A DNA stretch of 64,000 nucleotides, from the NCBI RefSeq assembly GCF_024399335.1, contig NZ_CP075339.1:2976001-3040000 (forward strand), given 5' to 3'. Of this stretch, positions 18,305-25,532 are shown one piece after another. A model generated the notes under the pieces. It did not search any database. It had not been told where the DNA came from and saw only the letters and a list, made by a program, of their open reading frames with translations. Position 1 is the stretch's first letter. Each line of letters begins with the position of its first letter. A program made the translations under genes and the position numbers. The stretch comes from Leucobacter aridicollis (GTDB lineage Bacteria > Actinomycetota > Actinomycetes > Actinomycetales > Microbacteriaceae).

Positions 18305-18326
18305 GTTCACCTCATGTTTACCTTCC
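18305..18326 (+). promoter_or_regulatory. PHO box (PhoP-type direct repeat) before pstS
   Basis: Two 11-base direct repeat units, GTTCACCTCAT and GTTTACCTTCC, match the actinobacterial PhoP consensus GTTCACC-N4. It lies about 80 bases before the pstS start, as expected for phosphate-starvation activation of pst genes. No phoP/phoR pair is in the window. Confidence 0.8.
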
Positions 18327-18407
18327 TGTCGGCCGCCGGTCACACCCGATCCTTAGCGTTGACACCGTCAGGCACTCGCCCGGCATTCAGGATCACACCA
18401 CATCAGA

Positions 18408-19526
18408 ATGGACACGACGCTCGTGAAGTTCTCATCCACGATGAAGGCAGCCGCCGTCGGCGGCGCCGCCCTGCTTATCCTCACCGGCTGCGCGGCAAAC
18501 GAAGCCGCTCCCGATACCGGCGAAGAGACAACCCCTTCGTCGCTCTCCGGCACCCTCTCGGGCGCTGGCGCATCGTCGCAGGACGCGGCGCAGCAGCAGG
18601 GCTGGATCGCCGGCTTCCAGACTGCAAACGCCGACGTCACGATCAACTACGATCCCTCGGGCTCGGGCGCTGGCCGCGAGTCGTTCCAGAAGGGCGCAGT
18701 CGCGTTCGCTGGCTCCGACCGTGCGTTTAAGGCCGAGGAAATCACGGCTGGTCCGTTTGACGCTTGCACCACGAGCGACATCGTTGAGATTCCCGCGTAC
18801 ATTTCGCCGATCGCCCTCGTGTTCAACGTCGACGGTGTCGACAACCTGAACCTCGACGCAGACACCATCGCGAAGATCTTCACGGGCGAGATCACGAAGT
18901 GGAACGACCCGGCAATCGCTTCGGCCAACGCCGACGCTACGCTGCCGGACCAGGCAATCGTGCCCGTGCACCGCTCCGACAAGTCGGGCACGACAGGCAA
19001 CTTCACCGACTACCTCGCAGCAGCCGCGCCGTCCGCGTGGACCGCTGGCTCGGTCGAGGAGTGGCCGGCAGAGATCACCGGTGGCGAGGCAGCCCAGGGC
19101 ACCTCGGGCGTCGTCGAGGCAGTCAAGGGCGGCGTGGGCACCATCGGCTACGCCGACGCTTCGAAGGCCGGCGACCTCGGCACCGTCTCTGTGAAGGTCG
19201 GCGACGAGTACGTCGCGTTCACCCCTGAGGCCGCTGCAGCTATCGTCGACGCGTCGCCGCTCGAGGAGGGTCGCACCGACCACGACCTCGCGATCGCCCT
19301 CGACCGCACAAGCACCGAGGAGGGCGTCTACCCGCTCGTTCTCGTGAGCTACCTCGTTGGCTGCGAGAAGTACGAGGACCCGGCAAACGCCGAGCTCGTG
19401 AAGTCGTACTTCGAGTACATCGTGAGCGCTGAGGGCCAGGACGTCGCGGCTGAGGCCGCCGGGTCGGCACCCATCTCGGACACGCTCCGTGAGAAGGCCA
19501 GCGCAGCGGTCGCGTCGATCAGCTAA
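18408..19526 (+). CDS. pstS: Phosphate ABC transporter substrate-binding lipoprotein
   Basis: This 372-residue lipoprotein binds inorganic phosphate outside the membrane and delivers it to PstCA. A signal peptide ends in the lipobox LILTGC with Cys near residue 28. Phosphate-binding segments are recognisable: GTLSGAGASSQ, NYDPSGSGAGRESF and SDKSGTTGNFTDYL. Several starts are possible (ATG 18408, GTG 18423, ATG 18441) and none has a strong Shine-Dalgarno; the first is listed. A PHO box lies upstream and a hairpin follows the stop, before pstC. Confidence 0.95.
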   Translation: MDTTLVKFSSTMKAAAVGGAALLILTGCAANEAAPDTGEETTPSSLSGTLSGAGASSQDAAQQQGWIAGFQTANADVTINYDPSGSGAGRESFQKGAVAFAGSDRAFKAEEITAGPFDACTTSDIVEIPAYISPIALVFNVDGVDNLNLDADTIAKIFTGEITKWNDPAIASANADATLPDQAIVPVHRSDKSGTTGNFTDYLAAAAPSAWTAGSVEEWPAEITGGEAAQGTSGVVEAVKGGVGTIGYADASKAGDLGTVSVKVGDEYVAFTPEAAAAIVDASPLEEGRTDHDLAIALDRTSTEEGVYPLVLVSYLVGCEKYEDPANAELVKSYFEYIVSAEGQDVAAEAAGSAPISDTLREKASAAVASIS

Positions 19527-19532
19527 GCCCCT

Positions 19533-19577
19533 CCTGGTGGATCCGGCGCCCGCGAGCGAAACGCCGGATCCACCAGG
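19533..19577 (+). terminator. Intercistronic stem-loop between pstS and pstC
   Basis: A perfect 16-bp inverted repeat (CCTGGTGGATCCGGCG at 19533-19548 and its complement at 19562-19577) with a 13-base loop starts a few bases after the pstS stop. No T-run follows. It could partly stop transcription or protect the 3' end of pstS mRNA, giving more binding protein than permease. Confidence 0.8.
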
Positions 19578-19626
19578 TTCCACCCGCTCTCAGCCTCACC
19601 CACTTCCACCGGAAGGCACTCCTCAA

Positions 19627-20562
19627 GTGACTGCATCCACGGCCACGCCGCGTCAAGTTCTTAGCCGCGGCGACCGAGTGTTCTCGCGCACGGCCATCGC
19701 CTCCGGCAGCATGATCCTCATCATCCTCGCCGCCGTCGCGATCTTCCTTATCGTGCAGAGCCTGCCCGCGTTCGTCGCTACGAGCGAAACCGCGTCGGTG
19801 CTCACAACAGACTTCTGGGGCTACGTCGGCCCCCTCGTGTTCGGCACCGTCTGGGCGGCCGTCCTCGCACTCATCATCGCGCTGCCGCTCTCGATCGGCA
19901 TCGCACTCTTCATCTCGCACTACGCCCCTCGGAAGCTGTCCCAGTTTCTCGGCTACCTCATCGATCTGCTCTCGGCAGTGCCGAGCGTCGTGTACGGCCT
20001 CTGGGGCATCCTGGTGCTCGCGCCGGCCGTGCGGCCCGTCTACGTCTGGCTCAACGAGCACATGGGCTGGTTCCCGCTGTTCGGCGGCACCGCGAGCGGC
20101 ACCGGGCGCACGATCCTCACCGCGGCCATCGTGCTCGCCGTGATGATCCTCCCGGTCATGACCGCGATCTCGCGCGAGGTCTTCCTGCAGGCGCCGAAGC
20201 TCAATGAGGAGGCCGCGCTCGCCCTCGGCGCGACGCGCTGGGAGATGATCCGCCTCTCGGTCCTCCCGTTTGCGAAGCCGGGTATCATCTCGGGCGCCAT
20301 GCTCGGCCTCGGCCGCGCTCTCGGCGAGACCATGGCCGTCGCGATGGTGCTCTCCGCGAGCGGCATCGTCTCCTTCAAGCTGCTCACCTCCGACAACCCG
20401 TCCACGATCGCCGCAAACATCGCGCTCACGTTCCCCGAGGCGTACGGCGAAAACGTGAACGTGCTCATCGCGACGGGCCTCATCCTGTTCATCGTCACCT
20501 TCCTCGTGAACGCGCTCGCGCGGTGGATCGTGAGCCGTCAGACCGCGAAGACCGGAGCGTAA
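19627..20562 (+). CDS. pstC: Phosphate ABC transporter permease PstC
   Basis: This 311-residue inner-membrane permease forms the phosphate channel with PstA. It has six hydrophobic segments and the cytoplasmic EAA loop [21 protein letters not shown] that contacts PstB. Downstream it has [14 protein letters not shown], typical of PstC. GTG 19627 is chosen because it starts the usual short cytoplasmic N-terminus; a longer frame opening at 19489 would overlap the pstS coding sequence and run through the hairpin. Confidence 0.94.
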   Translation: MTASTATPRQVLSRGDRVFSRTAIASGSMILIILAAVAIFLIVQSLPAFVATSETASVLTTDFWGYVGPLVFGTVWAAVLALIIALPLSIGIALFISHYAPRKLSQFLGYLIDLLSAVPSVVYGLWGILVLAPAVRPVYVWLNEHMGWFPLFGGTASGTGRTILTAAIVLAVMILPVMTAISREVFLQAPKLNEEAALALGATRWEMIRLSVLPFAKPGIISGAMLGLGRALGETMAVAMVLSASGIVSFKLLTSDNPSTIAANIALTFPEAYGENVNVLIATGLILFIVTFLVNALARWIVSRQTAKTGA

Positions 20563-20564
20563 TC

Positions 20565-21449
20565 ATGTCCCTGACTGCAGCAGCAACGGCGGCCACCAAG
20601 CGTCGCAAGCTCACCGACAGGTTCGTCACCGTCCTCGTCACGGCCGCGTTCCTCGTCGCACTGATCCCCCTCATCTCGCTCGCGATCACCGTCGTCTCGA
20701 ACGGCATCGCGCGCTTCGACCCCGAGTTCTTCTCGTCGTCGATGCGCAACGTCACCGGCGAGGGCGGCGGCGCGCTCCACGCGATGATCGGCACGCTCCT
20801 CATTACTCTCGCGGCCACCGTCATCTCGGTCCCGCTCGGGCTCATGACCTCGATCTACCTCGTCGAGTACGGCCGCGGCCGCCTCGCGAAGACAATCACC
20901 TTCCTCGTGGATGTCATGACGGGCATCCCCTCGATCGTCGCCGGCCTCTTCGCCTACGCGGCCTTCGTGCTCATCTTCGGGCCCGGCGTGCGCATGGGCA
21001 TCATCGGCGCCGTGGCGCTGTCCGTGCTCATGATCCCGGTCGTCGTCCGTTCGAGCGAAGAGATGCTCAGGCTCGTGCCCGGCGAGCTCCGCGAGGCGTC
21101 GTACGCACTGGGCGTGCCGAAGTGGCGCACGATTCTGAAGGTGGTGCTCCCCACCTCGATGGCAGGCATCATGACGGGTGTCATGCTCGCGATCGCTCGC
21201 GTCATCGGCGAGACCGCTCCCCTACTCATCACCGCGGGCTTCACGGCAAGCATGAACTACAACCTGTTCAGCGACCGGATGCAGTCGCTCCCCGTGTACG
21301 TCTACACGCAGTTCGCGAACCAGGGCAACCCGGCATCCGCGTTCATCGAGCGCGCCTGGGCCGCCGCGCTCCTCCTCATCCTCATCGTGATGGCGCTCAA
21401 CCTGTTAGCCCGCCTCATCGCTCGACGGTTCTCGGCCGTCGCACGCTGA
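20565..21449 (+). CDS. pstA: Phosphate ABC transporter permease PstA
   Basis: This 294-residue permease is the second channel subunit of the phosphate importer. Six hydrophobic helices, [13 protein letters not shown] in the periplasmic-side loop, [14 protein letters not shown], the EAA loop [20 protein letters not shown] and [17 protein letters not shown] are all PstA hallmarks. The ATG at 20565 follows the pstC stop by 2 bases with GGAG in the end of pstC, indicating translational coupling. Confidence 0.95.
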   Translation: MSLTAAATAATKRRKLTDRFVTVLVTAAFLVALIPLISLAITVVSNGIARFDPEFFSSSMRNVTGEGGGALHAMIGTLLITLAATVISVPLGLMTSIYLVEYGRGRLAKTITFLVDVMTGIPSIVAGLFAYAAFVLIFGPGVRMGIIGAVALSVLMIPVVVRSSEEMLRLVPGELREASYALGVPKWRTILKVVLPTSMAGIMTGVMLAIARVIGETAPLLITAGFTASMNYNLFSDRMQSLPVYVYTQFANQGNPASAFIERAWAAALLLILIVMALNLLARLIARRFSAVAR

Positions 21450-21478
21450 TCACAGACCACACCCACAGAAAGCAGCAC

Positions 21479-22258
21479 ATGTCGAAGCGCATCGAAGTTG
21501 AAGACCTCAACGTCTACTACTCGAAGTTCCTTGCAGTTGAAGACGTCTCGCTCACGATCGAGCCCCGCTCGGTCACCGCGTTCATCGGCCCCTCGGGCTG
21601 CGGCAAGTCGACCTTCCTCCGGACGCTGAACCGGATGCACGAGACGATCCCCGGCGCTCGAGTCGAGGGCAAGGTCATGCTGAACGACGAGGATCTCTAC
21701 GCGCCAGGCGTCGACCCCGTGCTCGTTCGCCGCCAGGTTGGCATGGTGTTCCAGCGGCCGAACCCGTTCCCGACGATGTCGATCCGCGACAACGTGCTCG
21801 CGGGTGTGAAGCTCAACAACAAGCGCATCTCGAAGAGCGATGCTGACGAGCTTGTCGAGAAGTCGCTGCGCGGCGCGAACCTGTGGAACGAGGTGAAGGA
21901 TCGCCTGGAGAAGCCCGGCGCGGGCCTGTCCGGCGGCCAGCAGCAGCGGCTCTGCATCGCGCGTGCGATCGCAGTCTCCCCCGAGGTGCTGCTGATGGAT
22001 GAGCCCTGCTCGGCCCTCGACCCGATCTCAACGCTCGCGATCGAGGATCTCATCGCTGAACTCAAGCAGGAGTACACGATCGTCATCGTGACTCACAACA
22101 TGCAGCAGGCGTCGCGCGTCTCGGACCGCACTGCCTTCTTCAACATCGCAGGTACCGGCAAGCCAGGCAAGCTCATCGAGTACAACGACACTGCGACGAT
22201 CTTCGGCGCCCCGTCAGTCCAGGCGACTGAGGACTACGTCTCAGGTCGCTTCGGGTAG
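21479..22258 (+). CDS. pstB: Phosphate ABC transporter ATP-binding protein
   Basis: This 259-residue ATPase powers phosphate import. It has Walker [10 protein letters not shown], the Q-loop region [20 protein letters not shown] diagnostic of PstB, the ABC signature [16 protein letters not shown], Walker [14 protein letters not shown] and the H-loop [13 protein letters not shown]. The start at ATG 21479 is 29 bases after pstA. No phoU gene follows; transcription meets a hairpin soon after the stop. Confidence 0.96.
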   Translation: MSKRIEVEDLNVYYSKFLAVEDVSLTIEPRSVTAFIGPSGCGKSTFLRTLNRMHETIPGARVEGKVMLNDEDLYAPGVDPVLVRRQVGMVFQRPNPFPTMSIRDNVLAGVKLNNKRISKSDADELVEKSLRGANLWNEVKDRLEKPGAGLSGGQQQRLCIARAIAVSPEVLLMDEPCSALDPISTLAIEDLIAELKQEYTIVIVTHNMQQASRVSDRTAFFNIAGTGKPGKLIEYNDTATIFGAPSVQATEDYVSGRFG

Positions 22259-22306
22259 CCACGCCGGGCCTAGCGCCCGTAAGCGGTGCTGCTCGACCGC
22301 CTAATC

Positions 22307-22335
22307 GCCCGCCTGCACGCTCTGTGCGGGCGGGC
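22307..22335 (+). terminator. Terminator of the pst operon
   Basis: A 12-bp GC-rich inverted repeat with one mismatch (22307-22318 and 22324-22335) and a 5-base loop lies about 50 bases after pstB. It is followed by GTTGTGCTT, a weak T-rich tail. The assignment rests on position and stem strength. Confidence 0.7.
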
Positions 22336-22370
22336 GTTGTGCTTCCACCCGGCCGCGCGGCCATAACCCT

Positions 22371-22428
22371 GGGATCTGCAGCAGATATGCCAGCTTCGCA
22401 GCATCGGGGCATTTCTGCTGCATTTCCC
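22371..22428. repeat. Near-perfect 21-bp palindrome downstream of pst operon
   Basis: The arms 22371-22391 (GGGATCTGCAGCAGATATGCC) and 22408-22428 are inverted repeats matching at 18 of 21 positions around a 16-base loop. The arm size and non-coding setting resemble the palindrome upstream of pstS, although the sequences differ. It could be an RNA processing site or a dispersed repeat. Confidence 0.65.
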
Positions 22429-22582
22429 ATAGGCATGCACCGCGCGGCACAGTGGGCAGGCGCATACTTGCCAGTTCCAGAGCTACCCCCAGCCCCAGAA
22501 CTACCCAATGGCACAAAAAGACCGAGCCGCAGAACGCCTCTCGGCGGAAGGCCGCTCGAAGCGGCGAATTTTGGAGCCCGGG

Positions 22583-22620
22583 GAACTGCGGCCCGGCACC
22601 ACTAAGTGTACCCGCAGTTC
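22583..22620. repeat. 9-bp palindrome before the convergent gene end
   Basis: GAACTGCGG at 22583-22591 and its exact complement at 22612-22620 flank a 20-base loop, 17 bases from the stop of the next minus-strand gene. It is a possible weak terminator for that gene. Confidence 0.45.
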
Positions 22621-22636
22621 AGTGTGAGCCAACGAC

Positions 22637-23266
22637 TTAGCCGAGAGTACCGTCACGCCACCGCCTGGCGGCGCCGTCGAGCTCCCGAGCAATCGTCGAA
22701 TACCTGAGCGCGCGAGTGGTGAGTTCTGTCCCGTGCGCTTCGTCGTGAACGTCCCGGTCATCGGCGAGTTCTGCTGCGCCCGCAGCCATCACACGGGAAT
22801 ATGCCGCAGCACGGTCAAGCGTCACCCCGAGATCACCGACGAAGGCGCCGCGGAGGATCCGGTCGCACAGCTCAGAAATCGTTTCGGGCGTGGCGGGCTC
22901 GACGGCGCCGACAACGATCGGGTCAATCGTACCGATCCTTCCCGAGCCCCTCGCGAACAGGTCGGCTGTGCCTTCAGCATCCGCGACGGTAATGCGCCGA
23001 AGCAGGTACAGGCGCCAGAGCACGCCCGCGAGCGAGTGCGGGCTTTCTCGCGCCCAGAGCTCAGCAATATCGTTGATTCCATCGCCCGCGGCGACGTCAA
23101 CCACGCGGCGCACGATCTCGGGGTCTGCGACCTGCCGCACCCGGTGGAGCAAAGCCCACGAGGTCTCTTGCGCGAGCCTGTGGGCCGCTTCTGGATCGTC
23201 TGAGCCGATAATGCCGTCGAAAGCTGCTGACGGCTGCAGTATTGGTCGCTGGTGTTCTCGTGTCAT
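22637..23266 (-). CDS. Conserved actinobacterial protein of unknown function
   Basis: This 209-residue soluble protein is mostly helical and acidic. It has blocks such as ETSWALLHRVRQVADPEIVRRVV and HSLAGVLWRLYLLRRI and no membrane segment or signal peptide. I recall similar short proteins in Microbacteriaceae that databases sometimes mislabel as an RNA polymerase subunit; nothing in the sequence supports that function. It ends beside palindromic DNA and is preceded by the HdeD-like gene 13 bases upstream on the same strand, suggesting an operon. Confidence 0.7.
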   Translation of the reverse strand: MTREHQRPILQPSAAFDGIIGSDDPEAAHRLAQETSWALLHRVRQVADPEIVRRVVDVAAGDGINDIAELWARESPHSLAGVLWRLYLLRRITVADAEGTADLFARGSGRIGTIDPIVVGAVEPATPETISELCDRILRGAFVGDLGVTLDRAAAYSRVMAAGAAELADDRDVHDEAHGTELTTRALRYSTIARELDGAARRWRDGTLG

Positions 23267-23279
23267 ACGGTGAGCCAGG

Positions 23280-23831
23280 TTACGCGCTTCCGCGCCGAAG
23301 CGCGACCGCCGCCCAGATCAGCGATCCCCCAATGAGGGTTGTCACCAGGCCCGCGGCGAACGCGGCAAGCACGAGCGCAAGCGACGGCCAGATGAGGGCG
23401 GCGACGCCGAGTGCAACAAGCACGGCTGGTATTGCAATGAATGCCCAGTGGAGCGACTGCCGCATGCGGATCGCAATCGCGAGCCAGACCGTCCCGACGA
23501 ACAGCATCATCGCCGCGACGAACCCGACAAGCATGCTCACCGTCAGCTCGGGGAACGCGAGCGCGATGACTCCAAGCACGATGAAGAGAATCGCGGCGGG
23601 AGTACCAAACCCTCGGGCACGTGAGCCAACGAGCGTGGCAATGCCGTTACCGATCAGGGCCGCTCCAATCAGGAACGCGAGGATCCTGCTGGCGGCGAAG
23701 AACGGCCAGATGAGCAAGCTCAGGCCAATAAGCACTGTCACGATACCGACAGCGAGCGGCACGCCCCACGGGAAGTTGCGGGATGGTCGTCGGCCGGGCT
23801 GCGACCCTTCGGGGATAAGCTCCCAACTCAT
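23280..23831 (-). CDS. HdeD-family (DUF308) membrane protein
   Basis: This 183-residue protein has a short polar N-terminus with a basic stretch (GSQPGRRPSRN) and six hydrophobic helices in three pairs, each with the family pattern of Gly- and Trp-containing segments such as GLSLLIWPFFAASRILAFLIG. This is the HdeD/DUF308 family, named after an E. coli acid-resistance protein. The role in Actinobacteria is unproven. ATG 23831 begins the predicted cytoplasmic tail. It is divergent from the GlsB-like gene, leaving about 210 bases for two promoters. Confidence 0.82.
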   Translation of the reverse strand: MSWELIPEGSQPGRRPSRNFPWGVPLAVGIVTVLIGLSLLIWPFFAASRILAFLIGAALIGNGIATLVGSRARGFGTPAAILFIVLGVIALAFPELTVSMLVGFVAAMMLFVGTVWLAIAIRMRQSLHWAFIAIPAVLVALGVAALIWPSLALVLAAFAAGLVTTLIGGSLIWAAVALRRGSA

Positions 23832-24039
23832 GCGGTGTCCCTTCGCTTCGGTGTCGCCACTCGGTCGGCGGTCAACTCGCCAGGCGCTACCTCAACTGTA
23901 AACGCCACAAGCTGAGGAGTGGGCTGCGTGCGCTTTCGGCGCAATCCAGGTCAACCAGGGCGGCTGTGAAAATCACAGACACCCTTGACTGACATTGGGA
24001 ACGGAGAATAATTGGGAATCAAAGAGAAAGGGGAAACTC

Positions 24040-24303
24040 ATGGGATTCTTAGCTTTCATCGTGCTCGGGCTCATCGCGGGGGCAATTGCCAAGGCGATCA
24101 TGCCTGGCAAGAGTAGCGGCGGTTGGTTCGCCACACTGATACTCGGCGTTGTTGGCGCCGTTGTTGGCGGCTGGCTCGGCTCGCTCCTCTTCAACGCTCC
24201 GCTCCAGGAGTTCTGGTCATTGCAGACCTGGGCCCTCGCAATTGGCGGCGCGCTCGTCGTGTTGCTCATTTGGGGCATGATCACCGGACGCCGCAAGGAA
24301 TAG
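24040..24303 (+). CDS. GlsB/YeaQ/YmgE-family small membrane protein
   Basis: This 87-residue protein has three hydrophobic helices and the family pattern MGFLAFIVLGLIAGAIAKAI, then GGWFATLILGVVGAVVGGWLG. The family is described as stress-responsive and belongs to the transglycosylase-associated protein group; no enzymatic activity is known. AAAGGGGA precedes ATG 24040 at good spacing. A strong terminator follows. Confidence 0.88.
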   Translation: MGFLAFIVLGLIAGAIAKAIMPGKSSGGWFATLILGVVGAVVGGWLGSLLFNAPLQEFWSLQTWALAIGGALVVLLIWGMITGRRKE

Positions 24304-24316
24304 TCCACGAAACGCG

Positions 24317-24356
24317 AAAAGGCCCGGCCAGGAAAATTATCCTGACCGGGCCTTTT
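24317..24356. terminator. Terminator after the GlsB-like gene
   Basis: A 17-bp inverted repeat with one mismatch runs from AAAAGGCCCGG to CCGGGCCTTTT with a short A/T loop and ends in TTTTCTTC. The symmetric A/T ends allow it to work for the plus-strand gene and for the tRNA transcribed toward it. Confidence 0.92.
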
Positions 24357-24371
24357 CTTCAGTTTGCGTTG

Positions 24372-24443
24372 TGCCCCCAGTAGGGATCGAACCTACGACC
24401 TGCGGATTAAAAGTCCGTAGCTCTACCGCTGAGCTATAGGGGC
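24372..24443 (-). tRNA. tRNA-Lys (anticodon TTT)
   Basis: A 72-base cloverleaf is formed on the minus strand. The acceptor GCCCCTA pairs with TGGGGGC (one G-T pair), the anticodon loop is CTTTTAA, and the T-loop is GTTCGATCC. The discriminator is A and the CCA end is not encoded. Confidence 0.95.
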
Positions 24444-24480
24444 CAACTCAAGTAGCTTAGCGGATTCGCGCGGCAGAAAA

Positions 24481-25431
24481 TCACTTCACCCCATCGGCCC
24501 CGCGCACTTTTCGATACGGGTGAGTCTCGACCCTCGACGTAACTTCTGCGATCATGTCTGCCGCGGAAGCGTTCTGCCTCGCCGAATCGACGATTTTGCG
24601 CGTCGTCTTCGCTGCGGCGCTCAGGTTCATCGGGCGCCCCTCGATTCCAAACAGCAGCAGCGCCCAGTCGGGAAGCAGCGAAAGAATCCCGTCTTGGACG
24701 TTCACAGTGACCCAGGTCGCGACGGGGTTGCCGCTGAGCGACGGCTTGCGCAGGGAGCGCGAGAGCTCGGCTGCAGGCAGTGTCAGCGCCATCCAATCCT
24801 TGTTTGTCTCGATGTAGGCGTCGAGCTCAGCGCGAGTGCTCGGCAGGTAGCTCTCGTCTTCAATCTCCACGAGGCACGCTGCGACGTGCTGTTCAACGAC
24901 GAAGCGATCCTGGTCTGCGCCCGAGAGCCCTGGGCCGAATGCGTCTGCGGCACGCAGCAGCCCGTATACAAGGGTGTTGTGGGTCCATGCGAGCCATTCC
25001 TCGTTGTCGGCACGAAGGATCTGACCGGTTCGCGGGTCGGTCCATGTGCTCGCAGCGTGCAGCCTGTTCACTGACTCTGCCGCCGCTTCCGCGTGAGCTC
25101 GGTCGCCGTAGACGATCGTGTCGAGGTACCTGCCAGTCCGCTCCCCGCGCCCCTCAACGTCCGCTAGGTAGTCACTGGTTTCGGCGAAGAGGCGCATCAT
25201 CATGGGGTTGAGCGATTGCAGCAGGATCGCGGCGACGCCCCCGAGCTTTGAGGCAGGGTCTGCGAAGACCTTCCAGCTCACGCTGTCGGGCCCGAAGTAT
25301 CCATTGTCTGACCGGTCCACAATGTCGTGTACTGACCCAGGTCCGTGCGCAACGGGGCACCCGCGGGTGGGAACCTGCGAAGTGTGGTCTGTTGGCAGTG
25401 GCGTGTCGGGGAGCGTTGCGTGGTCGGTCAC
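24481..25431 (-). CDS. MpaB-family (DUF2236) oxygenase-like protein
   Basis: This 316-residue protein matches the oxygenase MpaB / DUF2236 family, which includes rubber-degrading latex clearing protein and fungal MpaB and uses heme in characterised members. Visible family elements are SVSWKVFADPASKLGGVAAILLQSLNP near the N-terminus, the charged pair R-x-x-x-Y-x-D in RTGRYLDTIVYGD, and NEEWLAWTHNTLVYG. GTG 25431 is chosen because GAGAAAG lies just before it; GTG 25461 is an alternative. It is 102 bases downstream of the large LuxR regulator on the same strand and may be its target. The substrate is unknown. Confidence 0.8.
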   Translation of the reverse strand: MTDHATLPDTPLPTDHTSQVPTRGCPVAHGPGSVHDIVDRSDNGYFGPDSVSWKVFADPASKLGGVAAILLQSLNPMMMRLFAETSDYLADVEGRGERTGRYLDTIVYGDRAHAEAAAESVNRLHAASTWTDPRTGQILRADNEEWLAWTHNTLVYGLLRAADAFGPGLSGADQDRFVVEQHVAACLVEIEDESYLPSTRAELDAYIETNKDWMALTLPAAELSRSLRKPSLSGNPVATWVTVNVQDGILSLLPDWALLLFGIEGRPMNLSAAAKTTRKIVDSARQNASAADMIAEVTSRVETHPYRKVRGADGVK

Positions 25432-25532
25432 GGGATGTCTTTCTCGGGTGTTTTTGCGCACGATTGTGTGCGCGCTTCACCACTATGGTCGAGAAGTCGA
25501 CCTGACACACCGAACTGCGTAGGCCACGCGCC

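Larger units (their letters stand above)
18026..18407. other. Long intergenic region upstream of pstS
   Basis: This stretch of 382 bases carries no credible gene. In order it holds GC-rich short repeats (18030-18107), a C-rich pentamer tract (18108-18166), a large palindrome (18167-18239), a PHO box (18305-18326) and the pstS leader. A TTGACA near 18359 could be a -35 element, but no good -10 is seen at standard spacing. Confidence 0.7.
22259..22636. other. Intergenic region after pstB with several palindromes
   Basis: These 378 bases lie between two convergent genes and contain no credible gene. They hold the pst terminator (22307-22335), a near-perfect 21-bp palindrome (22371-22428) and a 9-bp palindrome (22583-22620). 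Short open frames here have unlike codon use and no ribosome-binding sites. Confidence 0.65.

Noticed and set aside
18432..19583. A 383-codon open frame antisense to pstS
   Set aside because: It has a repeated Arg/Asp/Leu pattern from the high-GC third positions of pstS and no family resemblance.
22324..22605. Short open frames on both strands between pstB and the next gene
   Set aside because: They run through palindromic DNA, lack ribosome sites and have codon use unlike the neighbours.
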